From positions 1 to 6,668 of the forward strand of contig JAOTUT010000087.1 of NCBI GenBank assembly GCA_029863735.1: 6,668 bases of DNA, read 5' to 3'. Below are positions 5,644 to 6,668 of this stretch, piece after piece (the stretch's first letter is position 1; the number at the start of each line of letters is the position of its first letter). The notes beneath the pieces were generated by a model. It was given only the letters and a program-made list of their open reading frames with translations. It was not told the DNA's origin and did no database searches. The translations under genes were made by a program, and so were the position numbers. The stretch is from Ignavibacteria bacterium. Its GTDB lineage: Bacteria > Bacteroidota > Ignavibacteria > Ignavibacteriales > Ignavibacteriaceae.

Positions 5644-6668
5644 AATATTTAGAATTTGATACTCCCGCAACAAAGCAGGCAATGGAGCTTGCTTCAGATT
5701 TCAGACTGAAGAACCAGGGTTTTACTGACCTTGATAGAGTTTTCTGGAATCTTCCCGATGAAGCACTTTATGAAGAAGCAGTTTTTAGGAACGAAGGAAA
5801 GATTACAAAGTCAGGTCCTTTACTGGTAAACACAAAACCACATACAGCCCGTGCAGCTTCAGATAAGTTTGTTGTTGAAGAAGAAAGTACAAAGGATAAA
5901 ATATGGTGGGGTGTTTATAACAGACCTTTCAGCCAGGAAAAATTTTCATCTGTGATGGCAAGAGCAAAAGCATATTGCCAGGGTGAAGAACTTTTTGTCC
6001 AGGATGTTTATGCTGGTGCTGATCCTGATTACAGATTGAAGGTAAGAGTGATTACAGAAAAAGCATGGCACAGCTTGTTTGCGCGAAATATGTTTCTTAC
6101 AATCGACAATCGTGATGAACTAAAAAACTTTATTCCAGACTTCACTGTTATTACTTTACCAGGCTTTAAACTCGATCCCTCGATTGACGGCACAAGATCT
6201 CAAACCGGTATACTGTTAAACTTTGCTGAAAGAACAGCAATTATAGCAAACTCACTTTATGGCGGGGAAATTAAAAAATCAGTTTTTACTGTGTTAAACT
6301 TTCTTTTAACATTTCAGGATGTGCTTCCAATGCACTGCTCTGCAAACACTGGTAAAAGAGGTGATGTAGCACTCTTCTTCGGATTAAGTGGGACAGGTAA
6401 AACAACACTCTCTGCCGATCCAAACAGATTGCTCATTGGTGATGATGAGCATGGATGGAGTTCGAACGGTGTATTTAATTTTGAAGGTGGCTGTTACGCA
6501 AAAGTTATTCGTCTCTCTGCTGAAGCCGAACCTGAAATCTATACTACAACGAGAAGGTTTGGTACTATTCTGGAGAATGTCGTATTTGATCCTGTTAGCA
6601 GACATATCGATCTCGATGATGATATGGTAACTGAGAACACAAGATGTTCTTACCCGATTAAATTTATT
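5640..6668 (+). CDS. pckA: Phosphoenolpyruvate carboxykinase (ATP), 3' end outside window
   Basis: An uninterrupted frame of 343 codons runs from the ATG at 5640 to the window edge. Family members are about 520-540 residues, so roughly two thirds is present. The enzyme converts oxaloacetate and ATP to phosphoenolpyruvate, CO2 and ADP in the cytoplasm, the committed step of gluconeogenesis from C4 acids. Catalytic features are plain: Tyr207, Lys212 and Lys213 in YGGEIKKS, His232 in MHCSAN, the P-loop GLSGTGKTTLS (248-258, Lys254 and Thr255), the metal site IGDDEHGW (Asp268, Asp269), FNFEGGCYAK (279-288), and TENTR with Arg335. Positions through Asp269 coincide with E. coli PckA numbering. The P-loop form and IGDDEHGW mark the ATP class rather than the GTP class. 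One departure is the N-terminal substrate loop, normally TGRSPKDK, which reads TARAASDK here (69-76); the key Arg71 is kept. The ATG overlaps the aminotransferase stop as ATGA, so expression is probably coupled. Confidence 0.96.
   Translation, partial: MKYLEFDTPATKQAMELASDFRLKNQGFTDLDRVFWNLPDEALYEEAVFRNEGKITKSGPLLVNTKPHTARAASDKFVVEEESTKDKIWWGVYNRPFSQEKFSSVMARAKAYCQGEELFVQDVYAGADPDYRLKVRVITEKAWHSLFARNMFLTIDNRDELKNFIPDFTVITLPGFKLDPSIDGTRSQTGILLNFAERTAIIANSLYGGEIKKSVFTVLNFLLTFQDVLPMHCSANTGKRGDVALFFGLSGTGKTTLSADPNRLLIGDDEHGWSSNGVFNFEGGCYAKVIRLSAEAEPEIYTTTRRFGTILENVVFDPVSRHIDLDDDMVTENTRCSYPIKFI

Noticed and set aside
6384..6630. Open frames of 73 (minus) and 80 (plus) codons near the right edge
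   Set aside because: Both overlap the P-loop and metal-site coding region of pckA, which is in another frame with unmistakable motifs; shadow frames.

Overview
The window is AT-rich bacterial chromosome and looks like a member of the Ignavibacteriota or a close relative in the Bacteroidota/Chlorobi group. This placement is inferred. Two adjacent proteins end in type IX secretion system (T9SS) sorting tails of the 'NYPNPFNPST ... LPSGIY ... K' kind, one secreted protein has a glutamine just after its likely signal-peptide cleavage site, and the c-type cytochrome motif is the CX4CH form common in that group. No rRNA, tRNA, mobile element, CRISPR array or phage gene was recognised.

Layout: (1) Positions 1-3222 are a rightward block of exported proteins: the last 43 residues of a T9SS cargo protein, a complete T9SS cargo with a choice-of-anchor B (LVIVD-repeat) beta-propeller, and a probable lipoprotein joining a CX4CH cytochrome-like domain to a YVTN-type beta-propeller. 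Gaps are 20 and 11 bases, and a Rho-independent terminator closes the block. (2) Positions 3284-3766 hold coaD (phosphopantetheine adenylyltransferase), ending at a perfect 30-base palindromic terminator that could act in both directions. (3) On the opposite strand, converging on that palindrome, is a possible 32-residue single-span membrane protein (3939-3841) with a -10-like hexamer upstream. (4) Positions 3993-4425 are AT-rich and hold nothing I can name. (5) Positions 4426-6668 hold a class I PLP aminotransferase and the first 343 codons of ATP-dependent PEP carboxykinase (pckA), joined by an ATGA stop/start overlap.

How the genes fit together: the first block probably supplies surface or secreted proteins, with one predicted heme-binding propeller lipoprotein beside a secreted propeller protein, so a shared envelope role is possible but unproven. 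CoaD does the penultimate step of coenzyme A synthesis and appears to be transcribed separately. The aminotransferase and PckA would make a short route from aspartate through oxaloacetate to phosphoenolpyruvate if the aminotransferase uses aspartate, which suits amino-acid-fed gluconeogenesis. Most of the window is ordinary. The least explained items are the small antisense membrane ORF, the altered substrate-loop motif in PckA, and the propeller pair with an atypical cytochrome domain.
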